A DNA stretch of 64,000 nt, taken from positions 463,855 through 527,854 of the forward strand of contig NZ_BAWM01000020.1 in the NCBI RefSeq assembly GCF_000759675.1, written 5' to 3'. This stretch comes from Neobacillus niacini (GTDB lineage: Bacteria > Bacillota > Bacilli > Bacillales > Cytobacillaceae). The position numbers were made by a program, and so were the translations under genes. The notes under the pieces were generated by a model. It was not told the origin of the DNA, ran no database searches, and saw nothing but the letters and a program-made list of their open reading frames with translations. The first letter of the stretch is position 1. Every line of letters starts with the position of its first letter. This document shows, piece by piece, positions 34,330 to 42,020 of the stretch.

Positions 34330-34713
34330 TCACCTCGCCCTAATCGATGTTTTTAATAAATTAAACTCTTCATTCAATCCATATGTTAACGATTGATACC
34401 AAATGGTATTTTCACTTAGCTTCGTCATTTCATAATCTAAATCCACACCATTACCGCTGTTTTGGAAAACGGTATTTTCCTGTTCAAGCTTAGGAGAAGG
34501 AAGTCGAGATGTTTCTCCGATCAGGACATGCTTTGCATTCGTGCGGTTCCCAATAAACTGACTCTTTACTTCTTGCTGCAGCAATTCCTCAAAGGATACC
34601 TTCGTAGGTTTAAAATAAGGGGTATTTACATTGGCGATATTATTTGAAATGGACTTTTGACGTAAAGATGAGGCATCTAAAGCTCTCGACATAATCCCAA
34701 TCATCTGATTCAT
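34330..34713 (-). CDS. flgB: Flagellar basal-body rod protein FlgB
   Basis: The rod signature is QKSISNNIANVNTPYFK in the first 40 residues, and the end, YGLNEEFNLLKTSIRAR, is typical of FlgB. A GTG at 34725 lacks a ribosome site, so ATG 34713 (127 residues) is preferred. It heads the canonical flgB-flgC-fliE block. Confidence 0.95.
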   Translation of the reverse strand: MNQMIGIMSRALDASSLRQKSISNNIANVNTPYFKPTKVSFEELLQQEVKSQFIGNRTNAKHVLIGETSRLPSPKLEQENTVFQNSGNGVDLDYEMTKLSENTIWYQSLTYGLNEEFNLLKTSIRAR

Positions 34714-34743
34714 TTTTTCACCCACTTTTAAAAATCTTTTAAA

Positions 34744-35106
34744 CTACAATGATTTCATCGCTTGTGCCCAAGTTGTTTTTAACTCCTGAAACATTCCCTC
34801 TATTTCCTTAAGAATCTCGATGTCTTTCGTCATATTCGCTTCAATCAATCTTTGTTTCATATAATCATAGAGAGAAAAAAGAGAGTTTGATGCTTCAATC
34901 TCCATGTTTAACGTCACCATGAGTTCCGTAATAATTTCTTGGGTTTTCATAATCAAAGAATGTGCCTTCGCTGGATCTTTTTTCTCAATCGCCAGCTTTG
35001 CCTGATTCAGAAACTTCACGCCGCCATTATAGAGCATGAATGTCAGCTCTTCTGGTTTTGCCATCATGATTTGATTTCTTTGGTAGATTTCATTTGGATT
35101 TATCAT
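34744..35106 (-). CDS. fliS: Flagellin export chaperone FliS
   Basis: This 120-residue helical protein begins INPNEIYQRNQIMMAKPEEL, followed by FMLYNGGVKFLNQA. This is the FliS pattern. ATG 35106 follows AGGAGGAG by a normal distance; upstream codons in the same frame belong to the preceding gene region. FliS binds unfolded flagellin and delays filament assembly until export. Confidence 0.93.
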   Translation of the reverse strand: MINPNEIYQRNQIMMAKPEELTFMLYNGGVKFLNQAKLAIEKKDPAKAHSLIMKTQEIITELMVTLNMEIEASNSLFSLYDYMKQRLIEANMTKDIEILKEIEGMFQELKTTWAQAMKSL

Positions 35107-35122
35107 CTTTTTAGCTCCTCCT

Positions 35123-35482
35123 TTACTTCTTACTGTCATAAAAAACTCCCTTTGACACCGTGACCCGATCTTCATACTGACTTCTAAGGTATTGTTCATT
35201 TTGTGCGTAACGAACACGTTTGGACAGTTGTTTCATCGTTTGTTGCATCTGGTTTTGAATTTCCTTTTCAAGAGCTGTAAGTTCGGTTAGCTGCACTTGA
35301 ATTATTTCATTCATGAGGACTATTCCAGCTTGAGCATCCAACTTATTAATAGTAGAAATACAAACTTCCCTCTGTTCGATCAAACCGGGTACCTTTTCCT
35401 CTTCCCCTCTATGCAAAGCGTGCAATATCGCCTTCGATAGCTCAAAATATTGCTTCAACTGCGTTTCTTTTTCCTCTATCAT
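35123..35482 (-). CDS. Small helical flagellar protein, FliT-like chaperone candidate
   Basis: This 119-residue, strongly helical and charged protein (IEEKETQLKQYFELSKAILH...) sits immediately upstream of fliS, where fliT normally lies. Sequence similarity to FliT cannot be judged by eye, but length, coiled-coil character and the repeated Leu/Gln heptads fit. FliT binds FliD and other export components. It could also be an unrelated FlgN-type chaperone. Confidence 0.6.
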   Translation of the reverse strand: MIEEKETQLKQYFELSKAILHALHRGEEEKVPGLIEQREVCISTINKLDAQAGIVLMNEIIQVQLTELTALEKEIQNQMQQTMKQLSKRVRYAQNEQYLRSQYEDRVTVSKGVFYDSKK

Positions 35483-35504
35483 CTTTTCCTCACCCTAATG
35501 ATTG

Positions 35505-35879
35505 TCATAAAGGAGATTGGCAAATTTCCTTTATTCTTACTCCGAAGTGCTCTTCAATAACAATAACTTCACCTTTTGCAATCAACTTGTTGTTCACATA
35601 CACATCAACGGGTTCTCCAGCCATCTTGTCTAATTCGACAATCGACCCACTGGTTAATTCAAGAACTTCGCTAATTTTCTTTTTAGTTCTTCCCAACTCC
35701 ACAACAATCTCTAAGGGAATATCTAATAGGAGGTCCAAATTCATTTTTTCATTTAGGCTTTGCCCAACATCATCCGACGCAAGCTCCGTAAATTGAAACT
35801 GTTCATTGATTACACTCTGTTTGCTGTTTCCAAGAAGTGCATCCATTTCATCTTGTGTGAGTTTCCCCTTTTCAACCAT
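35505..35879 (-). CDS. fliN: Flagellar switch protein FliN with N-terminal DEMDALL peptide
   Basis: This 124-residue protein carries [14 protein letters not shown] at the N-terminus. That is the EIDALL-type peptide found at the start of FliM and FliY and known there to bind CheY-P. A SpoA domain follows ([20 protein letters not shown] ... [15 protein letters not shown]). The CheC-like phosphatase domain of B. subtilis FliY is missing. It overlaps fliM by 8 bp. In this system FliN, not FliM, would be the only possible CheY docking site. Confidence 0.93.
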   Translation of the reverse strand: MVEKGKLTQDEMDALLGNSKQSVINEQFQFTELASDDVGQSLNEKMNLDLLLDIPLEIVVELGRTKKKISEVLELTSGSIVELDKMAGEPVDVYVNNKLIAKGEVIVIEEHFGVRIKEICQSPL

Positions 35880-36810
35880 TTTTGCCTTCTCCTTCTATCA
35901 AGTGCTCAATCTTAACGGCAACTCTGGACTTCTTAGTTCCCGGGTGGGCTAAGAACTTCATTTCTTCATTAACCCTTACTTGCAGAGGCTCATCCACCAA
36001 CTGGTTTAATTGAATGACATCATTTACATTTAACCCAAGAATTTCTTCCATCGTAATCGTCGCTCTTCCTAACTCTGTTATAACCGGAACAATTAAATGC
36101 TCAATCCGTTCTTGTAAAAATTCACTTTCTTCCTTGTTTTTTACCCATTTTCCATGACCGTACCAATTATGAGAGGATAACTTGGGAATAAACGGTTCTA
36201 ACAATATGTATGGAATACAAAGATGCATGGTTTCTTCCACTTTTCCAACTGTTAGGTGGAAAGCGATGACGATGACCGTCTCCGTCGGGATTCCCAATTG
36301 TAAAAACTGCGGATTTGTTTCCATGTTTAAAAACTTGAGCGGGAGCACCATAATATCACTCCAGGCTTTCCGCAGGATTTGAACGACACCCTCCAATAGA
36401 CGCTTTAATACGTTGGCTTCAATGGGAGTTAAGGCAGACCGCCCCCATCCCTCCGCAGTTCCTTTGCCGCCTAATAGTCGATCAATCATCACAAAAGCCA
36501 TTTCAGGCTTTATATCCATCGCCATTCGGATCCCTTGTTCACCTGATTCAAACACACTTAAAATCGTGGTGTCCGGCAGCTGGTTAATAAATTCCTCATA
36601 CAGCATTTGTTCCACCGTAGTGACCTCTACTTGGACAAACGAACGTAACTCAGATGAAATAAAGGATGCAAGCTGATAAGCAAAGTTCTCATGGATTCTC
36701 GTCAGCACCCGCACCTGCTCCATCGATAACCGCAATGCTTTTTTAAAATCATATACTTTCAAATTGGTAGAGGTACCGCCAATTTGGGAATTTGAAACAC
36801 GATAATCCAT
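35872..36810 (-). CDS. fliM: Flagellar motor switch protein FliM lacking the CheY-binding N-terminus
   Basis: This 312-residue protein has the CheC-like middle domain ([20 protein letters not shown], then [20 protein letters not shown]) and the SpoA C-domain ([20 protein letters not shown]). It begins [16 protein letters not shown] and goes straight to [20 protein letters not shown]. The usual LSQEEIDALL peptide is absent. An in-frame TGA lies right before the ATG, so no longer form is possible. A good AGGGGTGA ribosome site is present. It is the first gene of the 17-kb operon behind the c-di-GMP riboswitch. Confidence 0.93.
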   Translation of the reverse strand: MDYRVSNSQIGGTSTNLKVYDFKKALRLSMEQVRVLTRIHENFAYQLASFISSELRSFVQVEVTTVEQMLYEEFINQLPDTTILSVFESGEQGIRMAMDIKPEMAFVMIDRLLGGKGTAEGWGRSALTPIEANVLKRLLEGVVQILRKAWSDIMVLPLKFLNMETNPQFLQLGIPTETVIVIAFHLTVGKVEETMHLCIPYILLEPFIPKLSSHNWYGHGKWVKNKEESEFLQERIEHLIVPVITELGRATITMEEILGLNVNDVIQLNQLVDEPLQVRVNEEMKFLAHPGTKKSRVAVKIEHLIEGEGKNG

Positions 36811-36856
36811 TCAATCACCCCTCTCCCTTCCGAATTGACTGATAAAAAAACAACAA

Positions 36857-36891
36857 AAAAGACGAGACCACTCCGAAGAATAGTCTCGTCC
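36857..36891 (-). terminator. Riboswitch-associated terminator in the fliM leader
   Basis: GACGAGAC and GTCTCGTC form a perfect 8-bp stem followed by TTTTTTG on the minus strand. It lies between the GEMM aptamer and the fliM ribosome site, so it is the probable expression platform: readthrough versus termination decides transcription of the whole operon. Confidence 0.88.
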
Positions 36892-36927
36892 ATAGATAAA
36901 TAAACTAATAGATAAGGACAATCTATA

Positions 36928-37012
36928 TTTCGGTAACTGGCTGGCATACTGTTTCCACAATTTAGCCCCTATAGCTTTGCGTCTCTGAGTTTCCTCAGAT
37001 TTGCCTTTTTCG
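36928..37012 (-). ncRNA. Cyclic di-GMP-I (GEMM) riboswitch aptamer
   Basis: The minus strand reads AAAGGCAAATC, a hairpin with a GAAA tetraloop (CTGAGGAAACTCAG), then GACGCAAAGCTATAGGGGC and CTAA, a second hairpin, and TGCCAGCCAGTTACCG. These are the conserved blocks of the c-di-GMP-I class: GGCAAAC-like start, GACGCAAAGCYA core, CTAA, and the GCCNGGTTACCG-type second arm. It lies in the 388-bp gap upstream of fliM, followed by an intrinsic terminator. Known riboswitches of this class control flagellar operons, for example in Clostridioides difficile. Whether ligand turns the operon off or on cannot be told without folding the alternatives. Confidence 0.92.
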
Positions 37013-37037
37013 ATTTTTTTATATTAAGTACTAAAAA

Positions 37038-37066
37038 AGCATAACATTACAATTATTAATTTTCAA
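37038..37066 (-). promoter_or_regulatory. SigA-type promoter of the fliM operon
   Basis: On the minus strand TTGAAA, a 17-bp spacer and TATGCT with a TG one base upstream (extended -10) end about 25 bases before the riboswitch aptamer. A second SigA-like pair, TTGACA-17-TTAAAT, lies further upstream at 37151-37123. Confidence 0.6.
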
Positions 37067-37158
37067 ATATATTTTGTAGAATACCCCCACAAAATGACGA
37101 ATCAAATCGAATGTTTACAGAAATTTAACATTAGCTAAATAACTTTGTCAAAATATGT

Positions 37159-37193
37159 AAAAAAAGAGAGAATATCGCGAATGATATTCTCTC
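37159..37193 (-). terminator. Terminator after flgE
   Basis: GAGAGAATATC and GATATTCTCTC form an 11-bp stem with a 6-base loop. A run of T follows on the minus strand, immediately behind the flgE stop. It separates the fliD-flgE unit from the fliM unit. Confidence 0.92.
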
Positions 37194-37198
37194 CATTA

Positions 37199-37999
37199 TT
37201 ACCTTTTTAAATTCACTAATTCTTCTAATATCGAATCGGAAACGGTGATGATTTTGGCATTTGCCTGGAATCCACGCTGGGCAGTAATCATATCGGTCAT
37301 TTCTTCAGATAAATCAACATTTGACATTTCAAGCGTCCCTGAGATAATTTGCGTATTACTTCCATTTGCGAGCAGCGTAGCCATAGGAAGGGAGTCAGCA
37401 TTAGGTGTTAAAGAATAGAGTGAACCGCCTGCTTTATTTAACCCGCTAGGATTATCAACTGCTACTGTTCCAATCTTAGTACCAGTATCAACACTTGTTC
37501 CATCAGGATTCACACCTATAATCGATCCATTTGCATCAATCGCAAACGAGATATATGTATCTGAGATCGTAATCGGCGTCCCAGTACTATCTAATACAAA
37601 CATTCCGTTCTGATTCACCAATTGATTGCTGCTATCCACTCTAAAGTTTCCTGCTCGTGTTAAAAATTGTTCTCCAGCAGCATTCTCAACCACAAAAAAT
37701 CCGTCTCCATCCATATAGAGGTCTGTACCAATATACGTGGTCGTAGGACTCCCCGGTGTGTGAATCGTATCAATGCTGCCAACTCTTGTCCCTAAGCCAA
37801 CTTGAATCGAATTGGTACCACCAGAGGTGGCTGTAGGACCAGATGCAGCCTTAACCGTCTGACTGAAGATATCTTCAAATACAACTCTGCCCTTTTTAAA
37901 ACCTACTGTATTAACGTTCGCGATATTGTTACCAATAACATCTAATTTTGTTTGAAAACCTTTTAGTCCGGATACACCTGAATTTAATGAACGAAGCAT
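37199..37999 (-). CDS. flgE: Flagellar hook protein FlgE
   Basis: This 266-residue protein begins LRSLNSGVSGLKGFQTKLDV with IGNNIANVNTVGFKKGRVVF, the hook/rod N-terminal signature. It ends NVDLSEEMTDMITAQRGFQA, then ILEELVNLKR. The short length matches the Bacillus hook protein. It follows flgD by 14 bp and ends in a strong terminator. Confidence 0.93.
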   Translation of the reverse strand: MLRSLNSGVSGLKGFQTKLDVIGNNIANVNTVGFKKGRVVFEDIFSQTVKAASGPTATSGGTNSIQVGLGTRVGSIDTIHTPGSPTTTYIGTDLYMDGDGFFVVENAAGEQFLTRAGNFRVDSSNQLVNQNGMFVLDSTGTPITISDTYISFAIDANGSIIGVNPDGTSVDTGTKIGTVAVDNPSGLNKAGGSLYSLTPNADSLPMATLLANGSNTQIISGTLEMSNVDLSEEMTDMITAQRGFQANAKIITVSDSILEELVNLKR

Positions 38000-38013
38000 G
38001 GTTTGTCCTCCTC

Positions 38014-38427
38014 TTATTGATTCATTTCCATCGAATGGATTGAACTTGATAGAATTTCTTGATCACCGATTTTAAAGTAAACTTGATTATTCTTATAATT
38101 AACCCCCGTAACAGTTCCGCTCTCTTGCTCATTGGTTTCTGGGTTTGTCCAGGTGACCTTATTCCCAAGGACATAAGAATATTGACTTAGGTTATTGCTT
38201 GAATTCAAGTAGACTGTCAGCGAGTTATTCAAATTTGAAAGCTGCTCTAATACGCTTAATTGTGCCATTTGCGCCACAAATTCTCCGTCCTTTTGCGGTT
38301 GCGTTGGGTCTTGTTGCTGAAGCTGTGTAACCAATATTTTTAAAAATGCCTCTTTTCCCAACTCCTGCTTAGGCAGAGCGCTCGTTGTTGCTGCTGAATA
38401 GGAATTAATCGTATTGATGGATGTCAT
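38014..38427 (-). CDS. flgD: Flagellar hook cap protein FlgD
   Basis: This protein contains the FlgD signature ELGKEAFLKILVTQLQQQDP, then MAQLSVLEQLSNLNNSL. ATG 38427 follows GGGAGGAAG and gives 137 residues; the longer frame to 38472 overlaps fliK and is unlikely. It caps the growing hook. Confidence 0.94.
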   Translation of the reverse strand: MTSINTINSYSAATTSALPKQELGKEAFLKILVTQLQQQDPTQPQKDGEFVAQMAQLSVLEQLSNLNNSLTVYLNSSNNLSQYSYVLGNKVTWTNPETNEQESGTVTGVNYKNNQVYFKIGDQEILSSSIHSMEMNQ

Positions 38428-38441
38428 AATTTCTTCCTCCC

Positions 38442-39470
38442 TTACACGGTTGTATTGATTTGTGAAACCCATCCAGTTTCTGTTATGTAATCGCGATACT
38501 CATCTTGTGTTGACAACCGAACTGGTTCACTGCGCTTTCGTGAATCCTGCTGACCCGGTCTTCCATTCGAATCTCCCTTTTGAGAGAATGCTCCCATAAA
38601 GTTTAAACTGGTGGAGGTTTGCTGTGTAATATCGATCTTTCCTACTTGCAAACCTTGTGTTTCTAGTGCTGAGCGTAACGCTTGGACATGCGATTCAAGC
38701 AATTCCTTTCCTAAGGGCGTACTGGTAAGAAATTCAGCTGTCAACTGTCCATCCTGAATCGTTACCTTAACATCGACCTTTCCTAAATGCTCAGGTGCAA
38801 GAGTAAATGCAGCCTCCATTCCATCTTCCATTCCTGTTACATTTATCGACGATATCAAAAACTTCGCCACTTCTTGATCAAATTGGTTAGCGTTTACTGT
38901 TTGAATAGTAGGTATTACCTTCTCACTTGAAATAATCGGCTGATTTGTCGGCGTTGAATTGACCATGTTAAAAAAATCCGCCGGAGAGTTTTTGCTGGTT
39001 TGGACAGCATTCTGCGATTCATTTTGCCCAGAATCCTCAGTATTTTGGATCAATCCTTCTAATCCTTTAACCTTTTCCTCTATAGCTGTTCCAGTTACAT
39101 CTGTTACATGGAAAAATGTTGCAGCGTCCGGCTGTATTTCTCCTGTTTTTCCAGCTGATGTCAACGGTTCTTTTACGAACGATTCAGACACAGGGGAATT
39201 TACTACTTGTTTCGCTAATATCGGTGCACCATGCGCCTGTGCAAAGGGGGGAATTTCTAATGACATATACTTGAGAACAGGTTCCATTAAAGGATTCTGC
39301 TGTTGAATAAGAGGCTGGTTAACCAATCCCAGAGACTCTGCATCTTCTTCTTCCGTTTGCCCAATAAGTTGCAACAACGTATCAAAACCAGTAGCCTGTT
39401 CTCCCTCTTTCGCTGCCATTTTGCCTGTTTGATTAATGCCGTTAATTTGTATTCCTGAAAGCTGAATCAC
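38442..39470 (-). CDS. fliK: Flagellar hook-length control protein FliK
   Basis: This 342-residue protein has a long low-complexity N-terminal region rich in Gln, Thr and Ser. Its C-terminal Flg_hook domain is recognisable as ALTLAPEHLG-type text: FTLAPEHLGKVDVKVTIQDG, LTAEFLTSTPLGKELLESHV and LRSALETQGL. It measures hook length and triggers the FlhB switch. It lies between the glucosaminidase and flgD. Confidence 0.9.
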   Translation of the reverse strand: MIQLSGIQINGINQTGKMAAKEGEQATGFDTLLQLIGQTEEEDAESLGLVNQPLIQQQNPLMEPVLKYMSLEIPPFAQAHGAPILAKQVVNSPVSESFVKEPLTSAGKTGEIQPDAATFFHVTDVTGTAIEEKVKGLEGLIQNTEDSGQNESQNAVQTSKNSPADFFNMVNSTPTNQPIISSEKVIPTIQTVNANQFDQEVAKFLISSINVTGMEDGMEAAFTLAPEHLGKVDVKVTIQDGQLTAEFLTSTPLGKELLESHVQALRSALETQGLQVGKIDITQQTSTSLNFMGAFSQKGDSNGRPGQQDSRKRSEPVRLSTQDEYRDYITETGWVSQINTTV

Positions 39471-39518
39471 GTTCTGCCACCTACTATTCCTAATCTTTCC
39501 TTTGCATAATGGTACCCA

Positions 39519-40199
39519 TTAAGCGAGATTACTTCCTGTTGTTAAGGTATCAAAGTATCGCTGAACACCGGTTACCCAGTGATTATTTAGTTGATTGGGG
39601 TCATTGTTCGCACCGATTGGAGCATATTTGGCCCCAATTTGAGCAATGGTTAATTTCCCTTGATCTAAATAGTTTTGACGAAGGTTACGGGCCATATCAA
39701 AAATGCTCTCTTGAATGGATGAATAGGTTTTTAAACCGTTTTTCCCCATCATGCCAGTCACATTAAATTTAAAGCGAGCCGCGTTAGAAGATCCGTTACC
39801 CGTTTCATGGATTGAGATAGCCGCCAGAAGAGCAGGATCAATGTCATACTTTTTACCAGCCTCTGCAAAAAGGTGTCCTGTATTCTGCAAAACTCCCTTG
39901 AGATGGGGATTAAGTTCGTCCCCACCTGTCGTTACAGGAGTAATGGATGTATTTGGTAGTGTTCCTACTCCTGTCTGAGAAACAAACGAATTCAAACTAG
40001 TCAAGAGCAGAGATGAAATATCTGGATTATTAGAAGATTTCTGATTCAATTCGGTTTGCAACAATACTTGTTCAAGCAATTGCTCGAATGAATTGCTAGT
40101 TAGACCTGATAGATTCGAAAGATTCCTTTCCCCGAGGCGCGAAGTATCCATAATGTTTTTTTGAAGTAGCCAATTACTAGACAATGATCCAATATTCAT
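39519..40199 (-). CDS. Flagellar-locus glucosaminidase (FlgJ-like peptidoglycan hydrolase)
   Basis: The C-terminal half is a GH73/Bax-type glucosaminidase domain: YDIDPALLAAISIHETGNGS contains the catalytic Glu, followed by FNVTGMMGKNGLKTY and IFDMARNLRQNYLDQG. The N-terminal ~90 residues are low-complexity and lack a Sec signal, consistent with export through the flagellar machinery as for FlgJ. ATG 40199, ten bases after the GGAGGT inside the fliD stop region, gives 226 residues; the frame is open to 40385 inside fliD. It probably opens the wall for rod assembly. Confidence 0.82.
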   Translation of the reverse strand: MNIGSLSSNWLLQKNIMDTSRLGERNLSNLSGLTSNSFEQLLEQVLLQTELNQKSSNNPDISSLLLTSLNSFVSQTGVGTLPNTSITPVTTGGDELNPHLKGVLQNTGHLFAEAGKKYDIDPALLAAISIHETGNGSSNAARFKFNVTGMMGKNGLKTYSSIQESIFDMARNLRQNYLDQGKLTIAQIGAKYAPIGANNDPNQLNNHWVTGVQRYFDTLTTGSNLA

Positions 40200-40203
40200 A
40201 AGC

Positions 40204-41769
40204 CTACATACCTCCGCCCATTTGCTGGGATAACCAAGAGCTTTGTGAATTAAACCGAGCCATTGCCTGCTCCATTGCTGCAAATTGGCGATAATATTGT
40301 GCCTCTTTCCGATACAGCTTCTCAGTTTGGCGAGTAATATCCGTTTGCGTGTTCGATAATACCTTTCCAATGACACTTTGATCATACTGGCTATTTCCTG
40401 TATAACCCGCTTTATTAGTCAACTCTTTAATCCCGTTCTGTATGGTCTCGGAAATTTGATTAATGATACCACTTGTCCCTTTACTCGGATCTCCAAGTTG
40501 TGAAAACAGTTTTTCAACTGCATCAGGATCCGCTTGAATGGCCTCTCTTAATTTTGTCTCATCCAAATAAAGTTTGCCTTTGTCCTGATAGCTTTTAGAT
40601 GAAATCCCGATTGACGAAAGTGAGTTGTAGGAACTGCCATTATCGACAATAGAAGTCATCGCACTCCGCATTTTTACAGCCAATCCAGTTAGAATACTAT
40701 CACTGCGTAACAGGCCGCTTTTCGCTTTTTCCTCCCACATTTCAATTTGTTTCTCACTCATCTCACTTTTCTGATCTTCCAAAAGAGGCAGGTAATCCCT
40801 ATAAACAGGGTCACTTACCGCCTTATTAATTTTTTCTAGTAATCCATTATATTGATCAACAAATTCTTTAACATTTTTCATGACTCCGTCGATGTTTTGC
40901 GAAACAGTAACCGTGCTTGCCGTTACACTGCCGTTTGCATCTAGCGTTGGACTTTTAAAAGAAAAATTAATCCCCATAATGGTCGCATTATTTGATGTTA
41001 AGGTAGTAATTTCATTTCCATTAAAAATGACATTGGCATTTTGACCTGTTGCAACTAAGTTTGTTGTGTTTAGACCAAGTGTATTTTTTAAGAAGACCTG
41101 ACTCTCAGCACTTGTATTCATACTTAGGTCAATTTTGGTGCCTGCTCCAGTTTCCTTTGTTTTTAACGTAAATTGCTGTAGCGTTGGATCATAAAAAGCC
41201 TGCAGTCCTAAGCTTTTCCCCGTACTATCCTTTGCACCATTTATCTTTGCCACTACATCGTTGATCGTATCTGTCGTTTTAACATCGATGGTGACCGATT
41301 GAAGGGATGCTGGATTTTCCGGGTCATTATATACATTGATAGCAATCGAAGTATCCGCTGTTAGTTGCCCTGTCCCTTGAACAGAATTTCCAAGTGTCTT
41401 TGTTGGATCTAAGCTTACTTTATCTCCAGTAAAAGTGGCTGAACCTGCTAATTGTTTCACCGAAACAGAATAGGTACCTGCTAAGGAGGTGCCTGAAGCT
41501 GTGGCTGAAACAGAATTCTCTTGGCTTGAAGTAACATCAAACGTATTATAGGTTTTTGATAGACTCATATTTAAAATCGTATTCGACCGAAACGCTAACA
41601 AATCAGCATTCCATTGCCGATATGTATCACTTAACCATGTTTGCTTTTGTTGGTTTTGTTTCAGTTTATTAAGCGAGATACTCTCGGCATTCATCAGCTT
41701 TTTAACAATAGTGTCTGTATCCATACCAGAAGCAAACCCTGTTAACCTAGTGATAGAGGAATAATCCAC
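40204..41769 (-). CDS. fliD: Flagellar filament cap protein FliD
   Basis: This 521-residue protein has an N-terminal FliD_N domain (RLTGFASGMDTDTIVKKLMN) and a FliD_C domain with GLNTTNLVATGQNAN..., SSIGISSKSYQDKGKLYLDE and a helical C-terminal end. The start follows a SigD-type promoter (41806-41837). It starts the fliD-glucosaminidase-fliK-flgD-flgE unit. Confidence 0.95.
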   Translation of the reverse strand: MDYSSITRLTGFASGMDTDTIVKKLMNAESISLNKLKQNQQKQTWLSDTYRQWNADLLAFRSNTILNMSLSKTYNTFDVTSSQENSVSATASGTSLAGTYSVSVKQLAGSATFTGDKVSLDPTKTLGNSVQGTGQLTADTSIAINVYNDPENPASLQSVTIDVKTTDTINDVVAKINGAKDSTGKSLGLQAFYDPTLQQFTLKTKETGAGTKIDLSMNTSAESQVFLKNTLGLNTTNLVATGQNANVIFNGNEITTLTSNNATIMGINFSFKSPTLDANGSVTASTVTVSQNIDGVMKNVKEFVDQYNGLLEKINKAVSDPVYRDYLPLLEDQKSEMSEKQIEMWEEKAKSGLLRSDSILTGLAVKMRSAMTSIVDNGSSYNSLSSIGISSKSYQDKGKLYLDETKLREAIQADPDAVEKLFSQLGDPSKGTSGIINQISETIQNGIKELTNKAGYTGNSQYDQSVIGKVLSNTQTDITRQTEKLYRKEAQYYRQFAAMEQAMARFNSQSSWLSQQMGGGM

Positions 41770-41805
41770 TGCTAATCACCTCACATAAATATAATCTCTA
41801 TAGTA

Positions 41806-41837
41806 GTATCGGCAGGTGATGGGAAAAAGGAGAGGGG
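41806..41837 (-). promoter_or_regulatory. SigD-type promoter of fliD
   Basis: The minus strand has a perfect -10 GCCGATAC. At the -35 position there is no TAAA. CCCCTCT stands 17 bases upstream of the -10, exactly as at the hag promoter. Confidence 0.7.
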
Positions 41838-41859
41838 GTTTTTGAAAAAAAGGAGCGGT

Positions 41860-41950
41860 TTCCTGATATAGTTGGGATTATTCCTGATATTTTGAATTTT
41901 TTCCTGATAAAATGATATTTTTCCTGATATATAAAAATTATTCCTGATAT
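41860..41950. repeat. Five short direct repeats TTCCTGATAT at 20-21-bp spacing
   Basis: Copies start at 41860, 41881, 41901, 41921 and 41941. The intervening bases are AT-rich and not conserved. The array lies in the divergent gap between fliD and the second NERD gene, about 80 bp before the NERD start. The two-helical-turn phasing resembles an operator or iteron array, although a recent small tandem duplication is possible. Confidence 0.85.
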
Positions 41951-42020
41951 TTTTTTAAAAAAGGAGTTTTCTACTGAAAAGCGAATTATTATGTAGATAT
42001 AATGAAAGGAGTAGATTAAA

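Noticed and set aside
36811..37198. Small protein-coding gene in the fliM leader
   Set aside because: The short minus-strand frame at 36759-36947 overlaps the riboswitch and terminator. The RNA structure explains the sequence better.
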